A DNA stretch of 64,000 bases from Heliocidaris tuberculata (GCA_025618425.1 CM046836.1:22673981-22737980); one strand, 5' to 3'. Positions 32,670 to 43,899 are shown, counted from the first letter of the stretch. Notes: a model not told the origin generated them from the sequence alone. A program made the numbers and translations.

Positions 32670-32707
32670 GAGCAAAAAAAAAAAAAAAAAAAGGGGGGGG
32701 GGGGGGC
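32670..32707. repeat. Poly-A/poly-G tract
   Basis: About 20 As directly followed by about 15 Gs; a second G run is at 32838-32850. The proline-rich minus-strand frames here are artefacts. Confidence 0.9.
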
Positions 32708-32956
32708 TTGAGGACGGTTCTCCAGGCGCCGTTGGAAAAGTAGTTTGAAACGGGTCCCCTTGATGAGAAGAGTGAGGCAATGCCCCTGAACAATAATAAT
32801 GATACACATTCCAGATACATGAAGCCCTTTTTCGGAGGGGGGGGGGGGGGTAGCAATGATTGTAATTATGCTGCTTTGAGAAGCGCTTTGACCAACGTTT
32901 AACAAACTTAATTGCGTTTTTATCTATCATTATTATTCTTGGCTATAAACTCGCAG

Positions 32957-33175
32957 GGCCCAAGCCGGGTGTGGATCGAGCTCCATGACAAAGCCACTGA
33001 GAACCGTTCACAGTGGGTTAGACGGGTTAGTTTCACGGACTGGGCTCCTGGCCAGCCCAACGATCGCAACGGCTTCCATGATTGCACGTTCTTCTCTAGA
33101 TGGGGCGATTATAAATGGAACGATTTTGGATGCGATTCCGATAATGTGGAATTTAATTTGTTGTCCATAGAATGA
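32957..33175 (+). pseudogene. Orphan C-type lectin last exon (paralogue of 38819-39058)
   Basis: After an AG acceptor (ACTCGCAG at 32956) the frame starts in phase 0, exactly as the last exon of the lectin at 38819. It keeps RVWIELHDKATE, WAPGQPND, HDCTFFS and YKWNDFGC. Thus the Ca2+-site QPN and WND motifs and two core cysteines are present. The final domain cysteine (FIC in the paralogue) is replaced by FNLLS and the reading ends in TGA at 33175. No matching first or second exon was found upstream, so it is most likely a duplicated, decayed exon. An alternative is a divergent gene whose other exons were missed. Confidence 0.7.
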
Positions 33176-33229
33176 AAATTTTACTTTACATATGTTCCAA
33201 TCTTTCTTGCCTCCATCATATACATCTCT

Positions 33230-34140
33230 TCAGTTATTCGTGGGGGCTAACATTACAGAGAATTAGCCATTTCAATGCGCAACCCATTTTGGAAAGAAGT
33301 ATTAGTAGCCTTTTCAGATCCTTGTAGATGATATTCTTGAAACATAAGATAAATGAATGCAAAAGTCTTACAAAATGGAAACGGGAGTTTGACCCAGAAA
33401 ATATCATAATTATGGAGTTCTTATTACTAAATTCCCTACCATTCAATTGTTGATATAAACATGAGGTGGTTTCAAATCAAGATGCTGTATAGAATTCTTT
33501 ACATGAAAGATGCTTTGTTAAGATTTAAATTAGTAACAGATAACCTATGTACATTTTTTAATAACAGTGAAGAAACAATAATGCATATATTTTGTTCGTT
33601 TATTTATTCAAACGAAATATGGTCAAAACTTGAGCTTTGGCTGTCCCGTATAATACTGTACACATTAAGCTTACAAATCAAAATAAATAGTTTTGGTTTC
33701 ATGAACGTAATAATAGTGCCCTCAACTGTATTGTTATTGTAGTAAGGAAAGAAATTTTTGCAGTCAAATGCAAAAACTGTTTGCCACTTTTTGAACACAT
33801 CATTTCAGCGATAAAATGTTATTATGATATGGAAAAGTATATGTAAAACAAATCTGAAAGAAAAGAAATTTATGAAAAAGTGGTTACAGAAATGTTTCTG
33901 CTTGTGTTTTCTTATATATATATATTTTTCCCCCCCCTTTTTTTTTTACCAAGTAAATCTGTAACACTTTGAAAAGAAATTGATATACATATAATTGATT
34001 TTTGCAAATGTATTTCGTATTGTATTTAGAATGGCCAAGAATATTAATTTGAAATTCTGCATATACCTTTTCTTGTATATTTTTATGTGTGATATTTGTT
34101 AATAAAAGAACCCTGTGGAAGGGCTAAAAAGAAAGAAAAT
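33230..34140 (+). pseudogene. L1/Tx1-like LINE C-terminal fragment and 3' UTR
   Basis: The frame 33461-33742 has RWFQIKMLYRILYMKDALL, then LCTFFNNSEETIMHIFCSF and IWSKLELWL. This is the arrangement of the C-terminal Cys/His region of L1/Tx1-clade ORF2. The reading continues after a frameshift near 33735 (IFAVKCKNCLP ... CYYDMEKYM) and ends near 33850. Upstream from 33260 a degraded NPFWKE-like reading is visible. A probable 3' UTR runs to about 34140 with ATTTGTTAATAAAAGAACCC. The zinc-binding cysteines are partly lost. Confidence 0.7.
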
Positions 34141-34147
34141 TGACAGA

Positions 34148-34592
34148 GGCCCGTATTCTGAACTCCGGTTTAACTTAAACTCCAGTCTAAGTTAAACCAG
34201 AGCTTTCATTAAAAGTGACTTAAACCGCAAGTCCAGTCTAAATTTATGTACAAAGTTAAACCACACTAGACTGAAGTTTAAGTTAAACCGGAGTTCAGAA
34301 TGTGATTTTAACACGATAAAAACTACTTTCGAAAAATAAACTCAAGGGCAATTTCAAAGGCCTATTGTACTGCCCATAGAAATCCTGTTCGGATTACGTA
34401 ATACGCCATTGTAATGTTCGCACTTTTCTAAAGGTGATATAGACAGGGCTATTGAAATTGTCTTGAGTTTATTTTTCGAAAGTAGTTTTTATCGTGTTTT
34501 TTCTAAAACTTCTGTTTAAAGGTCAGGTTAAGACTGGGTTTAAACCACACTTAGACCGCGGTTTAAATTAACCGGAGTTCAGAATAAGGGCC
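34148..34592. mobile_element. PIF/Harbinger-like MITE
   Basis: Ends GGCCCGTATTCTGAACTCCG and (reverse complement of right end) GGCCCTTATTCTGAACTCCG are nearly identical, with AGA duplicated at 34145-34147 and 34593-34595. Three-bp duplications and GG(C/G)CC termini fit PIF/Harbinger. A second, inner inversion pairs AACACGATAAAAACTACTTT (34312) with its inverse near 34497. The core is related to 13770-13931. Confidence 0.7.
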
Positions 34593-34687
34593 AGAGAGGT
34601 TAAGGCAAAGAGACAGATAGGTAGAACGAGACAGGTAAATAACGAGATAGTGACAATATACAGAAAATTTTCTGATATTTATGTCCC

Positions 34688-34961
34688 TTTTTTACAAAAT
34701 CCTGGATACGCCCCTGGACATAAATATTGTTGGGAATATAATGTTTAGCCAGATTTTTTTGTTTTTTGTTTTTTGTTTTGTTTTGATAAGGTGCTGTACA
34801 TTCCCTATATAATATTAAGCAAAAGTCAAAGAGAGACCGTTGAATACCGTTAGGCGCTTTATCGCGTAGTGATATTTATTTGTATTTTCTTTTGATATAC
34901 CATGTATACAGGCACATGTACATTTAAAGGCGAGTAACCGGGAATATACAAGCCTGAAAGA

Positions 34962-35008
<47 letters not shown>

Positions 35009-35552
35009 TTAGCAAGATAGAGAGAGAGATGTTAGCAAGATAGAGAGAGAGAGGTTAGCAAGATAGAGAGATGATAGCGAGAGAGAGAGAGAGAGAGAGA
35101 GAAAGATGGGGGTGCATGAGTGTTGGTGTGTCACAAGCAGAAATAGAAGAGGATAGGTCTTACCCTAGAAAAGGAGGATGAATTTCGGTCCTTCCATAAT
35201 CATGTTTCCTGCGTCCCTTTTCTGTATATTATGTATTCACAAAATCGTTGTCACTATCTATGTCTGTCTGTTTGTGCCCCCCCCCCCTTTCCCTCTCTCT
35301 CTCTTGCTCTCTCTGTCTTCTTTCAGGCCCATATATTCCCGGTTACTCGCCTTTTAGATGTACATGTACATAAACCTGTATCCCAAAAGAGAATACAAAT
35401 AAATATTATTATGCGATAAAGCGCCTATCGGTATTCCACGGTCTCTCTTTGACTTATGCTTATTATAAAGGAAATGTACAGCACCCTATCAAAAAACCTG
35501 GCTAAACATTATATTCCCAACAATATTTATATTCAGGGGCGGATCCAGGATT
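34688..35552. repeat. Inverted repeat with GA-rich minisatellite centre
   Basis: Left arm 34688-34970 and right arm about 35290-35552 are inverse: AAAATCCTGGATACGCCCCT against CAGGGGCGGATCCAGGATTT, AATATTGTTGGGAATATAAT, CGCTTTATCGC, and CGAGTAACCGGGAATATA against TATATTCCCGGTTACTCG. The centre is (GA)n at 34965-35005 followed by GATGTTAGCAAGATAGAGAG-type units to about 35103. The outer ends look like hAT termini. Confidence 0.7.
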
Positions 35553-35780
35553 TTGTTAAAAGAGCGGCACAAAATAATGTCAGAAAGTTTTCTGACAAGC
35601 AAGAAAAAAAAAGGGTCATCACAATTGTGAGGTCCCGTTTTCCTCTAAAATTCTCTGACAGCCAATAACAGCAACAATAACAAAAATTGTCATCAAGTCC
35701 AAGGGGAGGGGGCACAATGTACACATTGGTTTCAAGGGGGGCACGGCCGGAAGTGCCCGCCCCTCCTAAAGCCGCCACTG
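35534..35780. mobile_element. hAT-like MITE (CAGGGGCGGATCCAGG family), copy 1
   Basis: Left end CAGGGGCGGATCCAGGATTT and right end (reverse complement) CAGTGGCGGCTTTAGGAGG are flanked by TTTATATT and TTTATGTC (6 of 8 match). The interior word TCTGACAAGCAAGAAAAAAA followed by GGGTCATCA also occurs in the copy at 43900. Confidence 0.65.
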
Positions 35781-36317
35781 TTTATGTCTACGACAAAGTA
35801 TATAATCCTTTAAACCATAATAAACTTGAAGTGAAAGACTAGGGAAATAAATGCATACAACATCATTACAGTTTATGTTTTGCGTTAAATACTTGACCTA
35901 ATAAACTGCAATTAAAACGGTTGGAAAAAAAAATCAATCAGTATAGTATTCTATGCCTCTCAAAAGTCATCACCCTTTTCTAGGAATCTCAGCAGATGTT
36001 CATGAAATTCAACTTGCCTTCTTTTCCCACTTTTTCACCTGCTGATTACAAAGGAAATGCAATGTAGGTTATCTCACAGAAAAGGTGTCATTAATAGTAT
36101 TCTATTTCAAATATTTTTGTCTAGGAAAGAAATGATTCTTTTTTCCTCATGGCATAACAGGAACTTCCTCAAAAATAAAAACAATTCAATCCAAAGACAT
36201 GTAAATATATCCGGATAGTAGGCCTTATTGAGGGGAAAAAATGAATGGATTCTAATCGCGGTTATATCAACTGTTGTAGATCCGGTTATTATTTTCCTCG
36301 ACGTTTTAGAACTTTTT

Positions 36318-36339
36318 TTTTTTTTGGGGGGGGGGGGGG
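36318..36339. repeat. Poly-T/poly-G tract upstream of lectin exon 1
   Basis: A run of Ts then Gs about 140 bp before the lectin start codon. Confidence 0.9.
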
Positions 36340-36476
36340 TATGATGATGATCGTCCAATATAAACAGCGACTTGCAATCGAAAAATTAGATGCGAGTTGT
36401 GTTGTTGGATGCACAGAAAGGTTTCATTCCTGCCACTATAGCTTCCCTGAGACAGATCATATTCCGTCTAAGCAGC

Positions 36477-36601
36477 ATGTACAGCCTCTATGTTGTCGCG
36501 TTGATCTTCGTTGTCGGTCCCATGGTCGAGTTGCCGGGGGCTGAGGCAGGGATGTGCGCATGCCCGCCGTTATGGACAGGCTTCAATGACCACTGCTACC
36601 G
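36477..36601 (+). CDS. Lectin exon 1 (signal peptide and domain start)
   Basis: 125 bp, ending CTACCG|GTAAGT (phase 2). Encodes the leader and ACPPLWTGFNDHCYR, the typical N-terminal hook of long-form lectin domains. Confidence 0.85.
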
Positions 36602-39058
36602 GTAAGTGCGTTCTGCTAAATCTGCTTCATTGAAGTCATTCGAATTGACTTGATATTCCACCAGCTTTCAGGTATAAAATATGATTTATAAAAAGTGTAC
36701 CAACCGCCTGAAAAAATAACTTGTATACCGCTAGAAAGTATAAAATTAACCTCAAAGAACTTTATCTGACATTCTAGAGGTCAACAGTTTAGAAGTATGA
36801 AGGAAATAAAGAATAACATGAAGGTGCTCGCGCGGAACCGAGCCTCCGAGTTGGGTTCCGCGCCAGCCCTTATCTTGGCGAGCGCGTACGGGTGCGTTTA
36901 GTAGTCTACTCACGAGTCGCTTTTATGCTTATAAAGAGTATAATTAAACTTGTAATATCTCTTTATTGAAGTGACATTCGAAGCCCATATTTGGAATATA
37001 GTAGAATGACATGGAACCTCTAACATACAGGGTAAAATATTTTTTGGTGATTGGTACCCTTTAAAAGTTGCAAATTAAAGGCTTTGCATGAAAGGTGCCA
37101 ATGGCCTCCTCGCGCGATATGTATCAGTACAATGCCGGTCTCTCAAAAGTTTGACACGGTAGCCGTATACGGGCTACACAAATGCTAACAGCAAACTCGT
37201 CGATTCGGAATGACATTTTTAACGAACTGCAGTTGAAAAAATTAATTACGATAAATGTGTCTTACGTTTTTACACAAAGTTTTAAATAAGAGATTTTTGT
37301 CCCCTCCCCTGACTGGAGTAATCGATTTGGAACAATTAGAATTTATTTGATTTATGTTCTGAACAAAGAAGTAAACATGTTAGGTTTTTTCTATAAAAAG
37401 AATTTTAACTTTGGGGTAAAGCAATATTCTCTTCCTTCCCTTTTCTTTCCTTCTCTCTCTCTCGCTCTACTCCCTCTTCTTATAACTCTTCCCTTTTCTC
37501 TCCCTATATACTTCTCTTCTCCTTCTTTCTCTGTCATTCTCTTTCCCCCTTTTTTTTCTCTCGCAATGTTTTCAAAGTCTGCCCACGCCTCTCACCCATT
37601 TGTTGTGTTAAAGCCATTGTATCCCGGGTGCCCGCTGCTGGGTCGCGCAATCTTCTGGTGCCCGACCTAGCATCGGATGTGCTATTTGGCATGTAGTTCG
37701 ACTGATTGGGATGCGGTAGCTTACATGGTTTGTAGCGGGATAGCCCATGTCTATATGGGCAGGCATGCATGGTTTTGAAGACATTGCGGGGGATGATATT
37801 ATTATGCAATACTTACATTAATGTCTATTATCAAGTTATGTTATACGTTACTTTGTGTACGTATATTCATCATTTATGTTTTCTCATTACTGTTTTTTGG
37901 TGTTTTGGTATTATCATCATGTGAAAAAATGTCGAATTTCCTTATTATTTTACTTGGACGAATAAAGATATATTGAATTGAATCATCATGGTATAAGTTA
38001 GATAAAGGAAATTAGAATAGATATTAAGGGGCGCACATAATTCTTTTTAAATTAGATTCTTCAGCTCAGTGAATATCTCCTGGTTTGATGCCGAGCTAGC
38101 ATGCCGAACCTTCAGCATACCCTGCGGCGAAGAGAGCTCATATAGCAGGATGGGTCACCTTGTGTCAATCCACTCCCAAGATGAAATGGACTTCATCTCT
38201 ATGATGTACGAGTCACTCCGATCCAAGAGAGTAAGTAGAGGCCGACGGTTACTTGTCGTTTTTCCGAAGGTTCATTTTTTCCAAAGAGTAATATTCCGAA
38301 GCTTCGTAATTCCGAGAATTATATAGGGATCATAATTCCGAATATGAAATAGGGTTCATTTTCCCGAAGGCTCGTAATTCCGGAAAGGATATAGGACACA
38401 ATTTCAGTTTCGGAATTACATGAATTATGAACTTTTGGAGCATCAAATCTTTGAAATAACGAACCCTTCAGAATTGTGAACCTTCGGAAAAACGAGAGTG
38501 CCGCCCAAGTGCAAGGGGGATGGGGGTCAATTCGACCAGCTATAAAAGCAAATGATATAAACATTTTACAAACTTTCATCAATCATGTTTTGGGGTGTTC
38601 ATTTGCATCCAAAAATCTCTAACCAGTTAAAACAAAATAAACAAGTGGGGTACGGAATCCCGTGACCCTCCTCATCCCCCTCCAAACCCTGGATCCGCTC
38701 CTATAAGGATAACCATTTTAATCACTAATGTCATTGATTACACAAGATGAAGTGGTCAGCTTTGTGCTGTCCAAGAAAATAGTCACAAATGGCACTCTTT
38801 CTCACTTTCATTTTACAGCCTGCACCAGAAGTGCGAGTCTGGATAGGTCTGCATGATCGGACAGCAGAGAGCTCCACAGAGTGGGTGGATGGCACTAGCC
38901 TGAATTACACCTCCTGGGCACCTAGCCAGCCAAACGATCAACACGGCTACAGTGACTGTGTATTCTTCTCCAAAAACACTGTCTACAAGTGGAATGACGT
39001 ACCATGCACTGCCAGTAGCCGGGTCGAGTCCTTTATCTGTAAGATGCGACACTGGTAA
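36477..39058 (+). CDS. Secreted C-type lectin, three exons, 176 aa
   Basis: A complete gene for a small secreted single-domain C-type lectin. Exons 36477-36601, 38065-38230 and 38819-39058 join in consistent phases (2, then 0) with canonical GT/AG sites. Residues 1-25 form a signal peptide with a hydrophobic core (YVVALIFVVG). The carbohydrate-recognition domain follows: C29/C40 as the extra N-terminal pair of long-form domains, then C55, C144, C160 and C171 as the two core disulfides, WIGLHDR at 105-111, QPND at 134-137 and WND at 155-157. QPN/WND supply the usual Ca2+- and sugar-coordinating residues; a QPN motif does not decide sugar preference. C27 and C62 are additional cysteines. An in-frame Met at 36390 would add 29 residues without a leader character, so 36477 is preferred. 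The likely role is extracellular glycan binding, as in echinoderm immune or adhesive lectins. Confidence 0.88.
36690..37070. repeat. ~380-bp dispersed repeat, copy 1 (lectin intron 1)
   Basis: Matches 45322-45697 in inverse orientation across its length. Shared landmarks are AAGTGTACCAACC, AATTAACCTCAAAGAACTTT, GGAAATAAAGAATAACATGA, the GC-rich GCGCGGAACCGAGCCTCCGA, AAGCCCATATTTGGAATATA and GGTACCCTTTAA. No coding frame. Class unknown. Confidence 0.75.
37430..37565. repeat. CT-rich tract
   Basis: Polypyrimidine low-complexity block within lectin intron 1; the frames across it are not genes. Confidence 0.85.
37570..37985 (+). mobile_element. Probable LINE 3' UTR and tail
   Basis: A non-coding block ends GACGAATAAAGATATATTGA followed by ATTGA repeats. 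This is the style of 3' end seen in CR1/L2-type LINEs, with an AATAAA-like signal close to a short tandem tail. No coding remnant was identified upstream, so the assignment is tentative. Confidence 0.4.
38065..38230 (+). CDS. Lectin exon 2
   Basis: 166 bp between ATTCTTCAG and AAGAGA|GTAAGT. Encodes SWFDAELACR and GHLVSIHSQDEMDF, the first conserved block of the fold. Confidence 0.88.
38248..38500. mobile_element. TTCCGAAGG-family MITE in lectin intron 2
   Basis: GGTTACTTGTCGTTTTTCCG begins 18 bp after the exon 2 donor. The inverse CCTTCGGAAAAACGAGAGTG closes the element near 38500. The interior repeats ATAATTCCGAATATGAAATA and its kin. Third member of the family seen at 14766 and 20955. Confidence 0.7.
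38819..39058 (+). CDS. Lectin exon 3
   Basis: 240 bp after TTTTACAG, ending in TAA. Encodes the second half of the domain with the QPND and WND motifs and last three core cysteines. It is paralogous to the orphan exon at 32957-33175. An A-rich stretch follows at 39087-39150. Confidence 0.9.
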   Translation, partial: PAPEVRVWIGLHDRTAESSTEWVDGTSLNYTSWAPSQPNDQHGYSDCVFFSKNTVYKWNDVPCTASSRVESFICKMRHW

Positions 39059-39159
39059 ACTTCGGCACAATTTTGTCAATCCCTCTAAAAAAAAAAAATA
39101 AAAAAAAAAAAAAAAATAATTAAAAAAAATCAAAAAGAAAGAAAGACGCGATAGAGGGC

Positions 39160-40740
39160 AAGAGACCGGAGCCCACCGTTGGCTTATGTTTAATACCTTT
39201 GTAGAGAGATGGTGCCTCTTAAAGACTTTTGAGGTGTATTAAATCTAATATACCACATTGCCACTTTGTTCTGACGACAAAGACGGGATCTGTTCTTGAG
39301 ATTTCCTTCACGCTTAATGCTAAATCAAATTGTACACGCGAAGGTATACTGGTAGGAATTCAGAAAGGGAGGGGCTGATCTGATGACCTATGAAGGAATG
39401 TCACATTACCAATCAAAGCGACCGAAACCTTTTGACACTTACAATGACATAATTATTTTGATATTATAGTGACATCCTCTGTTTCCATGGTTGGTGCATT
39501 ATGTAAGTAGACAGCCTTTTGATGTAATGTCGTCCTTAAGATACTAAATTAGATGCGAAATTGACAATATAGTACAATGTGAACTAATTGTTTACTTAGT
39601 CCATTGATTTACCCTGATTTATTCTGTACAAATTACTTAAATGCTGCATAAAAAATGGATGAACGAAATGAATCCATTCGTGCAATGAAAATGTGAAAAT
39701 GATTTTATGGTGACATGATTTTTGCTTATTCATTTTGAATAAAAATTGTAGTAATTTTCAAGAGATGAGGAAGTTAACATATGTCACTCCATAAAGCATT
39801 TGTCTAAAATGAAGTTCGAACATTTTTATTAATACCGGCCAATGAACCTGGGCTGCCCGTTCCCTATCGTAAGCCGGAATATTGGTAGTTTAAAAATCCT
39901 TGGGGCGGGGGAGGGGGATGCCGTATCCCCTTAATCTGTCTCGTACGCCATTTTACACATTATATACCGTAATGATAGTCTAGTCTTATATTAAGAAATG
40001 TGTCATTACATGTAGCTTTCACAATAATAGGTATTCAAATCTTATTGTTCATTGTTTATTGCCGGCACTATTGGCTTACCATAGTCAGTACCAAATCACT
40101 ATAACATAACACAATCATTGAAGGTCCAAGTTTGTGGTTGAAGTGTAGTTTTCAGTTTGTTTGTTTGTTTGCAGCGTCCTGGTAAAAAATTGAAAATTAC
40201 TTTGTTTGGAGATTGCGTGTCTGATTTATTTTTTAAAAAAGGAACCTCTCGCATACAACATAATTCCAAAATATTCAATTTGTTGTATTTACTCTTGTAA
40301 AAAAGGTATTATTTTTACACTTAAATGAGAATGAAACCCTGGGGAAAAATCAATTTTAATGAAAAGAGAGGATAGAGAGAAGCAATTTTAAAAAAATTTC
40401 CATCAAAATCGGTTAAGAAAAGAGAAAGTTATGAAAGTTTGAAAAGTCTCAATTTACTTTCTATGGCGATCCTCAAATTGGCAATGTTGCTTCAAAGTGA
40501 CAAGTTAAGTAGTACAACTCCCCATATGTTTTGTACACAAAAGTTCATATTTTCCCTTTTATCTCTCAAGGTGCAACTTGTCTCCTTAGCTCAAGATAAA
40601 TCATGGGAAAATGTATTTGACACAACATATGTTAAGTTCACAAAAAGACAAGCAGCATCTTTAGAGATAATGGAGAAAATGTGAAATTTTGTGTGCAAAA
40701 CAATTGGAATAGCACTATATAACTATTTGACAATACCAAA
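39160..40740. other. No gene recognised; contains a foldback-family fragment
   Basis: Spacer downstream of the lectin. At about 40400-40450 the phrase ATCAAAATCGGTTAAGAAAAGAG followed by AAAGTTATGAAAGTTTGAAA relates it to the TTAA-flanked element at 55141. The rest is AT-rich without coding character. Confidence 0.4.
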
Positions 40741-40754
40741 TTGCCTAGTACCTC

Positions 40755-41115
40755 CTTGATAGTATTTGTATTTGTATTTATTTATTCTCCGAAATTCACA
40801 TTAAAAACAAATGAGCATAGGAACATAAATAGCAAAATATACATAAACATACAAAATGAATATATCATACAAGGTAAAAGAAAAGAAGAACAAAGATAAT
40901 GAAAATCGGAAGGACACCCAGTTCAGCTATGCCCATGGACATCACTGTTCTTCCATGGGGTCCAAGGTGATTATTTTATATATAACAGGAACACGTAATT
41001 GGATTTTTGAAATAATTAACAGAATTCTTGCAGAAATTTCCAAAGAAGAAGAAGGGGAAAAAAGAATTAATTAAGGGGTGGGGTGAAAAAAAAAATCCAG
41101 TATCCAATTCAATTT
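40755..41115 (-). mobile_element. LINE 3' UTR and (AAATAC)n tail
   Basis: In minus orientation the sequence downstream of the LINE ORF at 41116 ends GGAGAATAAATAAATACAAA and (ATACAA) units at about 40755-40785. The tandem tail and the AATAAA immediately before it mark the 3' terminus. Confidence 0.6.
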
Positions 41116-42675
41116 TTACAGATCAGGGAAGAAGGCATTGAGCCTATGTAAGAACACTTTGAGACTACACGGGACCTTAAGATTTGCGGGGAGATTATTA
41201 AACTGAGAAGCACCTCTGTATGAGAACGAACGTTTACAATAGTCTGTTTTTGGTTTTGCTAACATTAAGTTTCCATGAGACCTGAGAGAATAATTGTATT
41301 GGCTACTAGTACGTTGGAAAAATGTTTTTAAATACGGAGGGGCAAAATCATTTAAAGCCTTCAAAACCATAGTACTGAGATGACAGCGACGTCTAATTGT
41401 TAAGGATTTCCAACCCAATCGAGCATGCAACTCCCGGATAGACACATGACTGTACGGACTAATTCCTAGTATAATTCTACATGCTCTGTTTTGAAGTGTC
41501 TGTAATGAGTCGATGTATTTTGCACAAGCTGATCCATATACTATATCACCATAGTCAAAAATTGGAAGAATAATGGCATTATACACAATTTTCATATTAG
41601 TCAGATCAATAGAATGACGCAATCGAGCCAATAAGCGTATTAGTTTGGAATTTGGAATCACACAACCAGTTGCTTATTCTTTTAAGTTCAGAATTCAACA
41701 CAGACTCTATAGTTGTGACATTTCTATGTGAGAAATAAATTACTGTGCCATCAGCATACAGGTGAATAGAGCAATTTTTTATATGTTTTACAATATCATC
41801 AATATAAATTATAAACATATTAAGCGGACCCAATATAGACCCTTGGGGAACGCCGTAATCTATATTGCAGTCTGATGATGTAGATGAGTTAAATTGAGTA
41901 TATATACGACGACCTTTTAAGTAACTAGCAAACGAGGATAGGCAATCAGAAGATAACTTGTTCAAAAGAATATTAGGATCCACGGTATCAAACGCTTTAC
42001 GCAAGTCTATAAAGACCGCGCCAGTGTACAGACCGTGATCTATAGCAGTCAACCAATCATCGGTAACTTTGACAAGTGTGGTAATGGTCGAGTGATTTTT
42101 TTTTCTAAAGCCTGATTGAGCTTCTGACAAAATACTATTACATTTCAAGTACTCTGCTAATTGCATTTGAACGATTTCTCGAGGATTCTGGATACAGAAG
42201 GTAGAATCGATATCGGTCTGTAGTTATTAGGTGACGTTTTGTCACCCGATTTATGAACAGGTATAATTTTAGATTTCTTCCATCTTGTGGGAAACACTCG
42301 TTCAGATAATGATCTGTTGAAAATGAGTGTAAGTGATGGTAGAATAGTAGGAATTGCCATTTTCAACATAATCATAGAAATATCATCAACGCCAGTAGAT
42401 TTTTTATTATTCAACCCCAGTATTATCTTCTGAACGTCATCCTCTGTAACAGGATTAAAGTCAAAACATGAATTAAGAGGGTTATTGATAACATGATCAA
42501 TATCAGCACAATTTGTATTTGGAGTTGGAATAGCAGAAGCTAATTCCGAACCAACACTAGCAAAAAAATTGTTGAATTTCGTAGCTATTGAATAACCATC
42601 ATTATCGTCAATGGCACTGTTACTAGATATTCTAGATGGCAATAAACGTTTGAGTACAGTCCAAACATTATCTCA
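41116..42675 (-). pseudogene. CR1/L2-like LINE ORF2, 5'-truncated, two frameshifts
   Basis: Three adjoining minus-strand frames (42642-42157, 42166-41606, 41661-41116) read one protein. In order: NNKKSTGVDDIS, WKKSKIIPVHKSGD, NYRPIS, GFRKKNHST, FIDLRKAFDTVD, GVPQGSILGPL, then LYADGTVIYF, and finally FDYGDIVYGSA with LQNRACRIILG. Frameshifts lie near 42160 and 41640. The catalytic box is YADG, so the second Asp of YADD is lost. No endonuclease domain is present; coding similarity starts at about 42675. Confidence 0.88.
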
Positions 42676-42679
42676 AAGA

Positions 42680-42935
42680 TGTCACATGAAAGAGTGTATA
42701 TAGAACATGTAGAACAAAATAATTGTATGTTTTTTTTTCTATTTGTTGTCTATATTATTTTCGCAATATTTTTAGGGAACTATGCTTGTACAAGGCCCAA
42801 GGGCTTTATTTATGTAGTTCCCCATTTCATTTTCTAATTTCGTTTATGACTTATTTTGTATTTGTTTTGAATGTACTTTTTAATTGAAAATGAAATAAAT
42901 GAGAATTGAATTGAAGTGAATTGAATTGATCGATT
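42680..42935 (+). mobile_element. LINE 3' end fragment with (GAATT)n tail
   Basis: TTGTACAAGGCCCAAGGGCTTTA forms a small hairpin typical of LINE 3' UTRs; GAAATGAAATAAATGAGAAT and (TTGAA)n follow at about 42885-42930. It lies head-to-head with the LINE on the other strand. Confidence 0.5.
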
Positions 42936-43259
42936 TACCCTAACTGTGAAGAAGATGAATAACGAACAGAATTCAATGAAACTAGGTTTCATTAATTTCA
43001 GTGCCTCTTTTACACAATTTTTCTTGATTATTGTACATGCACCATGAACTTCGATGTTTTCATTTTACTTTAGCAAAACAGAATAACTTCCCGATTTAAG
43101 CAAAACGTTATGAATTCAGTATTTTTAATAGCATCATTATCATGTCGATGGTATCCGTAATTATTCATGTTTGGCTTTTGTTGTTAATTTATTTATTCAA
43201 TTTATTTCAGTTGTAGGTTGGAAGTTCTAAACTGTTAAAACTAATTGCAAACTTCTATA

Positions 43260-43610
43260 ATTTTAGAGAGAAATACAATTAATGATAGAGGGATATGGAG
43301 GAATGAGAACACGGGAGAGATAAGAGAGAAAGGAGGAGAGAAATGGCACCGACAGGGTATAAAAGATGAGAAAAATTGGATAAAAGAGAGAATGATACAT
43401 AAATGAGGCGTAAATGGAAAGAGAGAAAGAGAGAGGAGGGGGGGGGGGGGCTACCGGATAGAAAGAGATTAATTTAGATTAATATCATCTCTATGTGAGA
43501 GAGAGAAAGGAGGAGAGAGAGAGAGAGAGAGAAAGTGAGAGAGAGAGAGTGAGTGAGTGAGAAAGAGACAGAGAAAGAGAGAGAGAGAGAGACAGAGAAA
43601 GAAATCTTAA
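43260..43610. repeat. GA-rich tract with poly-G
   Basis: Interrupted (GA)n between about 43400 and 43600, with a G run at 43438-43450. Confidence 0.85.
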
Positions 43611-43899
43611 AATCGGCTAGAATTTAGTACAACTGTATATTCCTATAACACACATGATCATAACTACGATGATATATACAGTCCTAGCCTTGGCTTTATG
43701 AACACAATGTAGGGGACAATGAATTAATAATATAAAGGTTTTCCCGGTCAAATTCGCAAAATTAGCTTTCAAATTCATTTTCAAACGCTCGTATTCAAGC
43801 GATTTTCTCGTCCCGTGTACTCCTTTGGCAGGTGTTTGGTTCATATTAGTTTTCAGGCGTTCACATTCCTTTTCCAGAGTCGAAAAATGTACTTCGAAC

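Noticed and set aside
36390..36476. 29-residue N-terminal extension of the lectin
   Set aside because: The downstream Met at 36477 gives a proper signal peptide; the extension has none.
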